DNA of 64,000 nt, from positions 31,202 through 95,201 of the forward strand of contig JBFWVC010000019.1 of assembly GCA_050246945.1 (NCBI GenBank), written 5' to 3'. This document shows, piece after piece, positions 1 to 8,212 of the stretch (positions within the stretch are counted from its first letter, which is position 1; every line of letters begins with the position of its first letter). The stretch comes from JAEUMD01 sp050246945. Lineage in GTDB: Bacteria > Pseudomonadota > Alphaproteobacteria > Rhizobiales > Hyphomicrobiaceae. The notes under the pieces were generated by a model. That model did not search any database and was not told the DNA's origin. It saw nothing but the letters and a program-made list of their open reading frames with translations. The position numbers were made by a program, and so were the translations under genes.

Positions 1-702
1 GGGAAGCCGCGCCACGTTGCGAGCTACATGAAGGATTTTCTTTTCCTGCCCGAGCAGACCCGTTCGCCAGTCTCGGTACTTTCTGGAGGCGAGCGCGCGC
101 GTTTGATGCTGGCTCGCGCGTTGGCCTTGCCGTCCAATCTACTGGTCCTCGACGAGCCAACCAACGATCTCGATCTGGAGACGCTCGATCTTCTGCAGGA
201 GCTGTTGGCCGACTACCAGGGGACCGTGCTTCTCGTCAGCCATGATCGCGATTTTCTGGATCGCGTGGTCACCTCGACAATCGCCTTCGGGGGCGAAGGT
301 CGATGGATCGAATATGCCGGTGGCTATTCCGACATGCTGGCGCAGCGCGGTGAGCAGCTGCCCGGGGTTGCAGCTGGCGACAGCAAGAAACAGTCGAAGC
401 CGCCGAAGGACGTCGCAGAGACATCCGCGGTCGAGCCCGTTGCCGCGTCACCGCAAGCCAGGCGCAAGCTGTCCTTCAAGGAAAAGCACGCGCTGGAACA
501 ACTTCCTGGCGAGATCGCGCGTCTGGAGGAAGAGATTGCGAACCTGGAAGCGAGGATCGCTGCGCCGGATCAGTTCGCCAAGAGCCCGAATGCTTTCACC
601 GCCGCCACAGCCCGCCTTGCTGCGGCTCAGACCGAACTCGTCGAAAAGGAAGCCCGTTGGCTCGAACTTGAAATGCTGCGCGAGGAAATCGAAGCGCGGT
701 GA
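1..702 (+). CDS. uup: ABC-F family ATPase, Uup type (C-terminal part)
   Basis: The gene enters from the left edge, and the reading frame is open from base 1, so the N-terminal ABC cassette and the linker are outside the window. What is visible is the second cassette: signature motif LSGGERARL, Walker B LLVLDEPTNDLD and the H-loop SHDRDFLD. A basic linker follows, then a C-terminal coiled coil rich in Glu, Arg and Leu, which is the Uup C-terminal DNA-binding type domain. Proteins of this family are soluble, ribosome- or DNA-associated ATPases, not transporters. Stop is TGA at 700-702. The Uup name rests on the coiled-coil tail; another ABC-F subgroup is the alternative. Confidence 0.88.
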   Translation, partial: GKPRHVASYMKDFLFLPEQTRSPVSVLSGGERARLMLARALALPSNLLVLDEPTNDLDLETLDLLQELLADYQGTVLLVSHDRDFLDRVVTSTIAFGGEGRWIEYAGGYSDMLAQRGEQLPGVAAGDSKKQSKPPKDVAETSAVEPVAASPQARRKLSFKEKHALEQLPGEIARLEEEIANLEARIAAPDQFAKSPNAFTAATARLAAAQTELVEKEARWLELEMLREEIEAR

Positions 703-1395
703 TGAATGCCTGTCCGCAGGTTGGGTCTTGGCGCCCTGTACAACCTGTGCCCATCACATCCGAACGCAACGCCAAAATCCGCCGCACACAAGATGAACGC
801 CGCATGAATGGCGCGTTCAGACACCGTGCATTCGTGATGTGGCCAGATACACTCATGCATTGCTTCTCCTGACACCGGCCATCGCCTCCCCCCAGGCGAA
901 CAGCCGGTTTTCGAGGGCGCAGCCCGGGGAGGGACTGCGCCCTTCTTCTTTTGTCGATACCGCCGTTGCTCGATGCTGCCGGAGCGCCCGTCCGGATTTG
1001 GCTGCGGCACTGACATTTGAATGGCTGATGGCTGCAAGCGGCGTCAGTCCAAACGCATCCAATTGCCGCAGATTGCAATGAGTCGCGACCTGCTGCGGAA
1101 GTCCATCGCTCCACCCAGCTCGACCTCTGCCGCGCCACAAGGCCGAAAACGTGTTCATTGCCACATTCAGAAAGATACGGGGGATGGGGGCCCTCGTCCT
1201 TGATCGCGCCACCCACATTGCCGCTCATTGACTGAGCAAAGTGGTGGGGCGGCCAAGCCCTCCGAGACCGTCGCTTTTGGCGGACGTCGACCATTGGCAC
1301 CAGTCGATCCGATGTCATGGGCGGAATTCGGCGCGGGACTGATAGCCGGCATCCATCCGCGTCGCGGGCCACTCTCTGGTTGAATTCTTGTCGCA

Positions 1396-1473
1396 TAGTG
1401 TGACGTCGCGCCTTAATTGACCTGCCCGCGCGGCAAGCTTCTCGTCAATTTAGGCGCGATGAACGTCACACTA
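1396..1473. repeat. Long imperfect palindrome
   Basis: The left arm at 1396-1421 reads TAGTGTGACGT then CGCGCCTTAATTGAC. The right arm at 1444-1473 is its reverse complement with one mismatch and a 4-base insertion between the two blocks. The loop is about 22 bases. The outer end TAGTGTGA recurs in the palindrome at 63871-63955, so both may belong to one dispersed family. It does not have the U-tract of an intrinsic terminator. Confidence 0.7.
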
Positions 1474-1504
1474 ACTACATGATTTCTCGAGTGACCCTTA
1501 TGTC

Positions 1505-1550
1505 GCGCCTAAATCGTCAAAGGCTTCGGCTGGCACAGCGATTTAGGCGC
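1505..1550. repeat. Palindrome sharing the GCGCCTAAAT core
   Basis: GCGCCTAAATCG at 1505-1516 is perfectly complementary to CGATTTAGGCGC at 1539-1550, with a 22-base loop. The same core (CGCGCCTWAATYG) is in both arms of the palindrome at 1396-1473, so four copies of the half-site lie within about 145 bases. Function is not known to me. Confidence 0.65.
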
Positions 1551-1695
1551 CGGGCCACTAGCGTGCGCTGCGGCAAGCGGTACCGGTAGGATGAAATGGC
1601 ACAATTGTAGGTACATTGCCAGAAAAAGTGGACTTTACATCCACACACCTTGGGTTTAGTATGCCATCAATATGCAATCCTAGGTTGCACATTTG

Positions 1696-2097
1696 ATGGC
1701 ACAGGTCTTTAGATTTAGTCCGGCTGGAAATGCTGCGCCTGCCGTTGCGCAAGATGCGAACGAACGCCGTACCGCTCGCAGACGACGAATTCTGAAGTCT
1801 GGTATCATTGCCTACAATGATCGATACTGCACGGTCCCCGCCACGGTGCGCGATATTTCAGATACAGGAACCGGACTAGTCGTGGAGCCGGGTGCGGCGG
1901 TTCCCGATACATTTGAACTCCTCATCCCATCGGACGGTCTGGAGGCGGACTGTGAAGTCGTATGGCGAAGAGGGAATAGGCTGGGCGTGCGATTTCTAGG
2001 TGCTGTGCGCCACGTTGCTCCGCACAATAAACAAGTCATCTATCCCAACGTCCCACAAAAGAAACCGGGACTTAGGCGCAAAGACATCCCTCGTTAG
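1696..2097 (+). CDS. PilZ-domain protein
   Basis: A 133-residue protein that is almost entirely one PilZ domain, the cyclic-di-GMP binding module. The N-terminal RxxxR-type motif lies in the run ERRTARRRR (about residues 23-31), and the second binding motif DxSxxG is DISDTG (about 54-59). The end of the beta-barrel is seen in GVRFLG. There is no output domain, so it likely acts as a small soluble c-di-GMP receptor on partner proteins. I start at ATG 1696; the TTG just before it is less likely. The gene stands alone after a long non-coding stretch. A GGDEF synthase is encoded far downstream at 29641, but there is no sign that the two are linked. Confidence 0.85.
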   Translation: MAQVFRFSPAGNAAPAVAQDANERRTARRRRILKSGIIAYNDRYCTVPATVRDISDTGTGLVVEPGAAVPDTFELLIPSDGLEADCEVVWRRGNRLGVRFLGAVRHVAPHNKQVIYPNVPQKKPGLRRKDIPR

Positions 2098-2452
2098 GCG
2101 ATTGGCCGTGAATCGATCAGCGATCCAGCATCGCAGCCATCGCGAAAGCGATATCGATGCGCGCCTCCGCAAAGCTGTTAGGCTCGGCTCTGGGGCATTC
2201 GCAACGCGGGCCGATCGTCGGCTTTCAGAGTCAGCCGCGGTTACCCTTGTCTGATTTGATCACATCAACTGTCGGCTGCAACTCGTCCTCACCTTGCCGA
2301 CGTCCATTGTTTGGATTGAGCACCGCTTTCCACATGCCGCGGTGTATTCGTTGCAACGTGCGGAGTTGTGCCAACTCGCCATCAACGCTGACAAGCGATC
2401 GCGTAGGCTGCCAATGTCGAAGCAGCCGCCGCGTGTTGCCTGACCCGGCGCC
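2098..2452. other. Intergenic stretch, nothing recognised
   Basis: A 355-base gap between the PilZ gene and the convergent minus-strand gene that ends at 2453. Short frames are open but have no motif or ribosome-binding site. I see no strong hairpin followed by a T-tract. Confidence 0.4.
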
Positions 2453-3157
2453 CTATTGAGCCGGCTTCGACCATTCTTCCTTCACCTCGTCGCACTTCTT
2501 GGAGATGAAGTCGTTGATGTCTTCGACCAGCGTTGATTGCAGCACGTTGAACGTGTTGTCCGTCCCCGTCGCGGTCCACATCGCACCCTTGAGCAGGGTG
2601 GGCGCAGAAAGCTCACCCCAGTTGATCTTCGCCTTCACTGCTTTGCCGCTCTCGAACGTCACCGTTGGTGCGAAGTCGATGTCTATCTTGGCATCCTCCT
2701 TCTCTTCGCGGCTGACCGTGCATGAAACATGGTGCGTCTTGAGCTTCAGATCGTACTTGGCTTCGTTCATCGCCTTCACCAGCATGCCGCGCTCGATGTC
2801 GATATTGGCATTGCAATGCACGGGGCCCCACGGCCAGGAGACCTTCGCTTTTGAGACCATCTTGTCGAGCTGCGTTTTGCGCCAGGATTTCGGGATCGAG
2901 CAGGTGATGTTGCCACTCGCATTTCCTGGATTGCGAAAGGCCCTGCACAATTCCACCTTGCAGGATTTACGCTCTTCCCGTTCCGCCTTTTCCTCCGGCG
3001 TCAACTCCGCTTCCGTCAGCCCCGACGTGATTGAGGTCTTTTCCTCGGCTCGGGCCCGGCCTGTGCCGGTCGGATCAGCGGACGGCAGGAGGAAAAATAG
3101 GGTTGCAACCGCCGATGTGATGAGCACGGCGTGGGAGTTGAACGAACGGCGCGTCAT
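2453..3157 (-). CDS. Exported protein of unknown function
   Basis: A 234-residue protein with a clear N-terminal signal peptide: Arg-rich start, a hydrophobic stretch at about residues 11-25 and a likely cleavage near ARA-EEK. The mature part is charged at its start (a Glu/Lys-rich segment at about 40-65) and then contains several Cys residues, which could form disulfides in the periplasm. I do not recognise a family. The ATG at 3157 is preceded on the coding strand by an AAGGAG-like site. The gene runs towards the PilZ gene and divergently from the heat-shock module. The call as a real gene rests on the signal peptide and normal composition. Confidence 0.7.
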   Translation of the reverse strand: MTRRSFNSHAVLITSAVATLFFLLPSADPTGTGRARAEEKTSITSGLTEAELTPEEKAEREERKSCKVELCRAFRNPGNASGNITCSIPKSWRKTQLDKMVSKAKVSWPWGPVHCNANIDIERGMLVKAMNEAKYDLKLKTHHVSCTVSREEKEDAKIDIDFAPTVTFESGKAVKAKINWGELSAPTLLKGAMWTATGTDNTFNVLQSTLVEDINDFISKKCDEVKEEWSKPAQ

Positions 3158-3390
3158 GGGCGCTCCTTGTCAAGGTGGGTGAGGCCAGTTGCAGCATTGC
3201 GGCTGCCGCCCCGTAGGCCAACTAGCGCTACCGGTCGGAAGCTGCAATCCAGCCGTCTTGAAGCTGCCAATTGGCGCGGAACTGAGGCCGGCACAGGCCT
3301 CGAACTGCCGGCAGGAATTCACTGCGCTGGTTTCCTGGTCGGAAAGGGACCTTCCGGTCTGCTGCGTGCCGGCCCGCGCACGTGCCTCGT

Positions 3391-3418
3391 CTTGAAACGA
3401 GTTTGCACGATCCCATAT
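3391..3418 (+). promoter_or_regulatory. RpoH (sigma-32) type promoter for the small heat-shock gene
   Basis: CTTGAAA at 3391-3397, a 14-base spacer, then CCCATAT at 3412-3418. This fits the heat-shock sigma consensus CTTGAAA-N(12-14)-CCCCATNT closely and sits about 140 bases upstream of the Hsp20 start codon. Transcription would start near 3425, leaving a 5' leader of about 130 bases. Confidence 0.7.
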
Positions 3419-3506
3419 CAGGACCAAGGCCTTGTGGGTCGCCTCTGCAGGAGGAACCCTCGGCAGGCGCGGCTCTCGGGCGCGCCGGCATCAGGCCAGA
3501 AGAGTA

Positions 3507-3543
3507 GGGTCTTCGGACCCGCTGAAGTCGCTTCGTGAAAGGG
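3507..3543 (+). promoter_or_regulatory. Candidate ROSE-like RNA thermometer in the Hsp20 leader
   Basis: A perfect UUCG hairpin (GGGTC-TTCG-GACCC, 3507-3520) is followed by TCGCTT at 3528-3533, which can face the Shine-Dalgarno AAAGGG at 3538-3543 across a four-base loop. U-C-G-C-U matches the UYGCU motif of rhizobial ROSE elements, and the fold puts a G opposite a G of the Shine-Dalgarno, a known ROSE feature. The pairing is weak and was judged by eye, so this is a candidate only. Confidence 0.35.
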
Positions 3544-3553
3544 CTTTGGGCAA

Positions 3554-3985
3554 ATGAATCGTATGTCTTTGTTATCTAATCCGCTTCTGTTGGGGTTCGA
3601 TCAAATCGAGCGGTTGGTGGATCGTGCCTCCAAGGGCGGTGATGGTTATCCCCCTTACAACATTGAACGGATTCCGGGCAGTGAAAGCAGCCGTGAGCGC
3701 CTGTGTATCACGCTGGCTGTCGCGGGCTTCACCCGTGACCAGCTCGACATCGTGGTGGAGGACAACCAGCTGGTTGTGCGTGGCAAACAGGTCGAGGAGA
3801 CCGGCCGCGAGTACCTTTACCGAGGTATTGCAGCGCGGCAATTCCAGCGCACATTCGTCTTGGCCGATGGCATAGAGGTCCGATCCGCGGACCTGTCAAA
3901 CGGCTTATTGCAGATCGATCTCATGCGCCATGAGCCCGAACGTGTGGTGCGCAGGATCGACATAGGTGAGAAATCGAAAACCTAG
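3554..3985 (+). CDS. Small heat-shock protein, Hsp20/alpha-crystallin family (IbpA-like)
   Basis: A 143-residue ATP-independent holdase chaperone that keeps unfolding proteins soluble in the cytoplasm. The alpha-crystallin domain spans about residues 35-130. The block LAVAGFTRDQLDIVVEDNQL (about 53-72) is typical of the IbpA/HspH class in rhizobia. The C-terminal tail is short and lacks a clear I-x-I motif. The ATG at 3554 has AAAGGG ten bases upstream. An RpoH-type promoter and a ROSE-like leader precede it, so heat induction at both transcription and translation is likely. It is followed by a DUF1150 gene, the usual alphaproteobacterial arrangement. Confidence 0.92.
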   Translation: MNRMSLLSNPLLLGFDQIERLVDRASKGGDGYPPYNIERIPGSESSRERLCITLAVAGFTRDQLDIVVEDNQLVVRGKQVEETGREYLYRGIAARQFQRTFVLADGIEVRSADLSNGLLQIDLMRHEPERVVRRIDIGEKSKT

Positions 3986-4136
3986 AATTCGCTTTTTCGC
4001 CCAAATTGAAGACGAATCGCGGATGATAAGGTGTCGGAACCGCGTGCTGGGGTCATTACAGGGGCCATTAAACGGTCACTGCCCGGCATTAGGGTCCGCA
4101 TGACGCCTGAGCCTCACCCAACCGAGGAGTTCCGTC

Positions 4137-4427
4137 ATGACCATGAAAAACACGCTGAAGCCCCACGGGGAAGCAGAAGAGCGTGTGCTGCCGATCATGA
4201 GCGAGCTGGAATTCGCGAAGCTCGGTGATGGCCACGTTGCCTACATCAAGACCATGACTTCGGAGGAGGCGAGTCGCCTATTCCCGACTGTCGAGGGTCT
4301 GCCTCAGGGCATCAACCTGTTCGCGCTGCATGGCGCTGACGGCACGCCGCTGGCGTTGACCGACACGCGTTCTGCCGCCGTCGGGCATGCGCTGGGTGAT
4401 GAACTGGAGATTGCCAGCCTGCATTGA
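4137..4427 (+). CDS. DUF1150 family protein
   Basis: A 96-residue cytoplasmic protein of the DUF1150 family, which is restricted to alphaproteobacteria and usually encoded just after an Hsp20 gene, as here (151 bases after the Hsp20 stop). Recognisable stretches are ELEFAKLGDGHVAYIKTM in the N-terminal half and INLFALHGADGTPLALTDTR in the C-terminal half. A GAGGAG ribosome-binding site stands before ATG 4137. Its function is unknown; the constant pairing with Hsp20 suggests a part in heat-stress responses, which is inference. Confidence 0.85.
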   Translation: MTMKNTLKPHGEAEERVLPIMSELEFAKLGDGHVAYIKTMTSEEASRLFPTVEGLPQGINLFALHGADGTPLALTDTRSAAVGHALGDELEIASLH

Positions 4428-4593
4428 GCTGGCGCACGTGGCACGCAGCGTCGCTGACCGGCAGGTCGTGCGGCGCTGGGTCACGAGCAGATTGACCAAT
4501 TGCCAGCCAGTGCAGAGAAAGTGATCTGCACGCGCGAGATGGCACGAAGACTGGGCCACCTGCGCCTCGCCATCAAATCCCGAACCAATTGAG

Positions 4594-4618
4594 CCACGGC
4601 TTTCGCAGCCGTGGTTTC
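4594..4618 (+). terminator. Hairpin between the DUF1150 gene and the convergent reductase gene
   Basis: CCACGGCT (4594-4601), loop TTCGC, AGCCGTGG (4607-4614), followed by TTTCAT. A perfect 8-base stem placed between two convergent genes. The T-tract is short, so termination may be weak. Confidence 0.5.
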
Positions 4619-4687
4619 ATGCCTTTCCCGATGGATATGGCGTGCGATTCTCAACAGCCGCGACAAACCTTGCCGCTCCATGCGCCT

Positions 4688-5671
4688 TCAGCCTCGGTAG
4701 TGTGCAAACTGCCCCTTCGGCTTGAACCGCTCGAGATACTCCGGAACCACGACGCCCGCCGCCTTGGGGTGCTCGATGCCGAGCGCTGCGATCGTGCGAG
4801 CCTCCGACTTAGCAGTCTCGCTGACCACGTTGTCCGATTGCAGCATACGGACCTGGTCGACGGTGATCGGACGCATGCTGTTTGGCAGAGGCCATGTGAG
4901 AAGTGCCTGCAGTTTTGCGAGCCAGAATGGCATTGGGACGTACGGACGCTTGCGCCCCGCCCACCTCTGGGTCTCATCGAGCAGGCTGCGGAACGTGGCG
5001 ATGTCTGGCCCGCCGATCTCATAAACGGTGCCCGGGTTGCCGGCTCCTTCTGCGGCATTGACGATGGCGGCTGCGAGATCCGCCACGTAGACCGGTTGGA
5101 ACTTTGTCTTGCCCCCGCCGACCAAAGGCATCACCGGCGACAGCCGCGCCATGTTCGCGAAGCGGTTGAAGAACTCGTCCTCTGGACCGAAAACGATTGA
5201 GGGGCGCACGATGATGGCGTCGGGGAATTCCGACAGAACGGCGGCCTCGCCCTCGGCCTTGGAGCGCCCGTAGGCGGCGCTGGAATTCTTGTCCGCGCCG
5301 ATGGCCGATACGTGCACGAGCCGCTTCACCCCCGCTTCTCGCGCTGCCCGCGCTACCGATCGCGCGCCCTCGACGTTGACAGTTTGCAGCTTCTGCTTGC
5401 CGCTGTTGGACATGATGGCAACCGTGTTGATCACCACCTCGGCGCCCTCGACCGCAACACGGCAGGACTCGGGATAGCGCAGGTTGGCTTGAACGGCATG
5501 GATCTGACCGACCGCGCCCATCGGCTGCAGGTGCCCCGCCAGATCGGGGCGGCGCGATGCCGCGCGCACGCGCCATCCTCGGCTGGCGAGTTCGCGGACC
5601 ACATAGCGGCCAACGAAGCCCGGTCCGCCGAAAACCGTCGCCAGACCGCCGTGCAACAGCTTGGATCTCAT
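4688..5671 (-). CDS. NAD(P)-binding SDR-type protein, complex I NDUFA9-like
   Basis: A 327-residue atypical short-chain dehydrogenase. The Rossmann glycine motif FGGPGFVGRYV is at about residues 14-24. An active-site-like YGRSK lies near residues 135-139, in the usual place of the YxxxK pair. Further stretches VNVEGARSVARAAREAGV and IIVRPSIVFGPEDEF are typical of the NDUFA9/YwnB-like group. In alphaproteobacteria these proteins are annotated as complex I NDUFA9-family subunits, though a role as a stand-alone NAD(P)H-dependent reductase cannot be excluded. Start is ATG at 5671. It is a single-gene unit facing away from the tRNA. Confidence 0.8.
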   Translation of the reverse strand: MRSKLLHGGLATVFGGPGFVGRYVVRELASRGWRVRAASRRPDLAGHLQPMGAVGQIHAVQANLRYPESCRVAVEGAEVVINTVAIMSNSGKQKLQTVNVEGARSVARAAREAGVKRLVHVSAIGADKNSSAAYGRSKAEGEAAVLSEFPDAIIVRPSIVFGPEDEFFNRFANMARLSPVMPLVGGGKTKFQPVYVADLAAAIVNAAEGAGNPGTVYEIGGPDIATFRSLLDETQRWAGRKRPYVPMPFWLAKLQALLTWPLPNSMRPITVDQVRMLQSDNVVSETAKSEARTIAALGIEHPKAAGVVVPEYLERFKPKGQFAHYRG

Positions 5672-6014
5672 GGGTTCACCCTATTGTTTGGGTCTGTGAC
5701 TACGAGTTGGTGCGCGCTGCGGTATCGGACAATGGCAAGACGGGCCCGCCGCCCAATCGCCGTCCTCGTTGTAGCCAGCGACGAGTGAGCGCTCAACTAA
5801 TCCGTCGCGCTGGCCCACTGCCGCCACCGCGCATTTGCCTGCACTATAAGGACCTGTGGCCCTGTGTGAAGTGCGCCAGAAGTCCTGTGGGGCTCCTGCA
5901 GCCAGAATTGCATCGCGTCAGGCAGCCCGCACGGCGGCTCGGCAAGGCAAGCCGGTCATTGACAATTCTGGCCGCGCCGACTAGTTGAAGCGCCTCGGCA
6001 CAACTGACGTGCTG
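5672..6014. other. Intergenic region upstream of tRNA-Leu
   Basis: About 340 bases between the start of the reductase gene and tRNA-Leu. It must hold the reductase promoter on the minus strand. A good promoter for the tRNA is seen at 5959-5987 and listed separately. No coding region is supported. Confidence 0.4.
5959..5987 (+). promoter_or_regulatory. Sigma-70 type promoter of tRNA-Leu
   Basis: TTGACA at 5959-5964, a 17-base spacer and TAGTTG at 5982-5987. The -35 is a perfect consensus and the distance to the tRNA 5' end (6015) is right for a short leader. Confidence 0.6.
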
Positions 6015-6099
6015 GCCCAGATGGCGGAATTGGTAGACGCACTGCTTTCAGGTAGCAGCGCCGCGAGGCGTGGAGGTTCGAGTCCTCTTCTGGGCACCA
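6015..6099 (+). tRNA. tRNA-Leu (anticodon CAG), site of island integration
   Basis: The acceptor stem GCCCAGA pairs with TCTGGGC. The D arm carries GGTAGACGC. The anticodon stem CTGCT/AGCAG encloses the loop TTCAGGT with anticodon CAG, reading CUG codons. A long class II variable arm and the T arm with GGTTCGAGTC follow. CCA is encoded at 6097-6099. The last 21 bases recur with one mismatch at 16156-16176, so the gene is the attachment site of the island that follows, and its function is kept intact after integration. Confidence 0.95.
6079..6099 (+). repeat. attL: tRNA-Leu 3' end
   Basis: The 21-base end of tRNA-Leu. The last 17 bases, TCCTCTTCTGGGCACCA (6083-6099), are identical to 16160-16176. 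Confidence 0.85.
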
Positions 6100-6184
6100 T
6101 TTGCAGCAGTTACCTTTGATTCATAATATCTTATTGGTTTTCAAACCTTTCCGGGCCTAGTCTGCTGCACAAAGGTGCTAACAG

Positions 6185-7774
6185 ATGGCCCGCCCGAAGC
6201 TTCCAAATCCAGTACGCCGCAAAGGCTCTGACGCTTGGTACATCCGCCCCCGGATCGATGGGAAGGTGCGGTGGAAGTCGCTCGGAACGGATCAGTACAA
6301 GGAAGCGCTTCGACGTGCGCCGGCCGCATACCAGCAGCTTCTGGATCGGCATTTGGTGATCACTCCGGCAACCTCACCTCGACCGTGCGTAGAAGCCCCA
6401 ACGTTGACCGTAGAGGACGCCTGCGAGAGCTATCGCGAATACCTGCTGGACTGTGAGCGGAATGCCCGTCAGGAACGCGCACAAGCCGGCATCAGCGATC
6501 ACGGCAACCTCGCCAGTGAGATACGCAACCGGCTACAGCACATGCTGCAGGGCGCGCAGGAGAAGGCAATCTGTTTCGATTTCGAGCATCAGTCATGGTG
6601 GCTGACCTACCTGCGCAGCAAGGGGATCGGCGAACTCGCGCCGACGACGGGCAACCTGCAATCGATGGCTCGGGTCGGCATCGAGACCTTGCGAGAAATC
6701 ATCGCTACCGATGAGGGCATTGGTCCGCCGCCATCCGCGGTCAAGCGGCCGAGCGTGCCCAAGTTGAGCGCATTAGCCGAGACGTACATGCAGGTGAGCC
6801 AGCGCCTGACTGACGCGGTCAAATTGGACGTGCGCAGCTCTGTGCGGGATGTCATCGAGCTTGTCGGGGACAAGCCAATCGATAGCTATACGCGCGACGA
6901 CGGAAAGAAAGTACGTGAAGCCTTCATGGCGATGCCGGCGCACAGGCACAAGAAGAAGGTGCTGCGTGGACTGCCGCTAGAAGAAGCGATTGCGAAAGCG
7001 GCGGAACTTGGGATCGAACCCCAAGCGCCAAAAACGCGAGACATGAAACGCAGGCACCTGTCGAGCATTTTCGGTTTCGCTGCCGCGGAATACGATAATG
7101 TCTTCGACCCATTCGCCTACAACGGTGCATGGCGAACGATCAGCAATTCAGCGCCAGATCAGAAGGTAGCCTTCGACTCCGAGCAACTTCGGACCTTGTT
7201 CCGCTCGCTTTCGCCGGGCGACAATCTCTATTGGCTTTCATGGCTGGGCTTGTGCACAGGCGCGCGACTGAACGAACTGTGCCAGATGAAAACGGAACTC
7301 ATCCGGTTTGACCCTCTACCGCACATCTACTTCTCTCCCGAGCTACGGCTGAAATCGAAGGAGACCGGCGACCGGCGTTCGCCAATCCGATCTGTTCCGA
7401 TCCACCAGAAACTGATCGATCTCGGCCTGCTGGACTATGCCAAGAAAATGGACGGGCTACTGTTCCCAAGCATAACGCCGCGTAAGCTGACTGGGCGGCA
7501 TTCGGCTCAGCCATCGAAGGACTTCAGCTCGCATCTGACGAAGATCGGCTTGGGCGGTGTCGGGTTATCTTTCCACTCGCTGCGACACACGTTCTCCGCC
7601 GAATGGAAGCGCCGGCACCTAGAACGTGAAGAAAACCGCCTGCGCATCTTGGGGCAGGCCGTGGCCGGAGTCGCCGGGCGATATGGGGGTAGCTACACCC
7701 AAGAGGCCAACGATCATGTTTTGCTGGCCGCGAGAAAAGCTTTGATCGCGACACTTGATTTCGATGTTCTCTAG
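6185..7774 (+). CDS. Tyrosine recombinase/integrase of the island
   Basis: A 529-residue site-specific integrase that begins 85 bases past the tRNA. The N-terminus (SDAWYIRPRIDGKVRWKSLG) resembles the DUF6538-type arm-binding domain found in alphaproteobacterial island integrases. The catalytic domain is complete: first Arg in CTGARLNEL (R361), the H-x-x-R box HSLRH (H464, R467), and the nucleophile probably Tyr500 in AGRYGG (Tyr504 is an alternative). It would catalyse strand exchange between the tRNA-Leu site and the island attachment site. Start is ATG at 6185. The gene seems intact, so excision may still be possible. Confidence 0.92.
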   Translation: MARPKLPNPVRRKGSDAWYIRPRIDGKVRWKSLGTDQYKEALRRAPAAYQQLLDRHLVITPATSPRPCVEAPTLTVEDACESYREYLLDCERNARQERAQAGISDHGNLASEIRNRLQHMLQGAQEKAICFDFEHQSWWLTYLRSKGIGELAPTTGNLQSMARVGIETLREIIATDEGIGPPPSAVKRPSVPKLSALAETYMQVSQRLTDAVKLDVRSSVRDVIELVGDKPIDSYTRDDGKKVREAFMAMPAHRHKKKVLRGLPLEEAIAKAAELGIEPQAPKTRDMKRRHLSSIFGFAAAEYDNVFDPFAYNGAWRTISNSAPDQKVAFDSEQLRTLFRSLSPGDNLYWLSWLGLCTGARLNELCQMKTELIRFDPLPHIYFSPELRLKSKETGDRRSPIRSVPIHQKLIDLGLLDYAKKMDGLLFPSITPRKLTGRHSAQPSKDFSSHLTKIGLGGVGLSFHSLRHTFSAEWKRRHLEREENRLRILGQAVAGVAGRYGGSYTQEANDHVLLAARKALIATLDFDVL

Positions 7775-8212
7775 ATGCTCTGAATTGCCTGTGAGCTTGG
7801 CTCACGGGGGACAGCCGTCTGCACCCTAAGGGCTCAAGACGAGAGCTAGATTGTTACGGCTCCTTGCTGCCCTACCCCTTTCGATCAAACCCATAAATTC
7901 TCCAGTCTTTTCAGTCTTCTCCCTTCTCTACTAACTAAATAACAGAAAATAAGTGAATCCGATTCCGCTGGGAAAATTGGTGAGGAGTCGATTCAGAACA
8001 AAGGTGAACAAATGGTTAACGAGCGCCGCAACCTGTCATGAATATGTCCCTATGTACGATTCTCGCTGGCGGCTAAGACAAATGGGATGCAGCACCACTC
8101 CCGCATAATGTGCTCCTAGGTAGCTACGCCGTTGTTTTCTGGGCCTTTTTCGACGTTTGATCGGAAGGCAGTTTCGCGGCGTTACCGTAACTACGCTCTG
8201 AACAGTGTTTTC
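7775..8212. other. AT-richer intergenic stretch inside the island
   Basis: This is the first part of an 820-base gap between the integrase and the restriction-modification gene. It is AT-richer than the host and has no supported coding frame. With the repeat cluster that follows, it looks like remains of an earlier insertion. Confidence 0.4.

Larger units (their letters stand above)
703..1695. other. Long intergenic stretch with palindromes, no supported gene
   Basis: About one kilobase without a convincing coding region. The frames open here on both strands give low-complexity Arg/Ser/Pro-rich translations, with no recognisable motif. The only clear structure is a group of inverted repeats near 1396-1550, listed separately. 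The size and lack of genes suggest decayed sequence or a repeat-accumulating locus. Confidence 0.5.

Noticed and set aside
596..1396. A 266-codon open frame on the minus strand in the gap after uup
   Set aside because: Low-complexity Arg/Ser-rich translation with no motif, overlapping the end of uup antisense; typical of open frames in GC-rich DNA.
3131..3538. A 135-codon plus-strand frame upstream of Hsp20
   Set aside because: It spans the heat-shock promoter and leader, and has no motif or start site.
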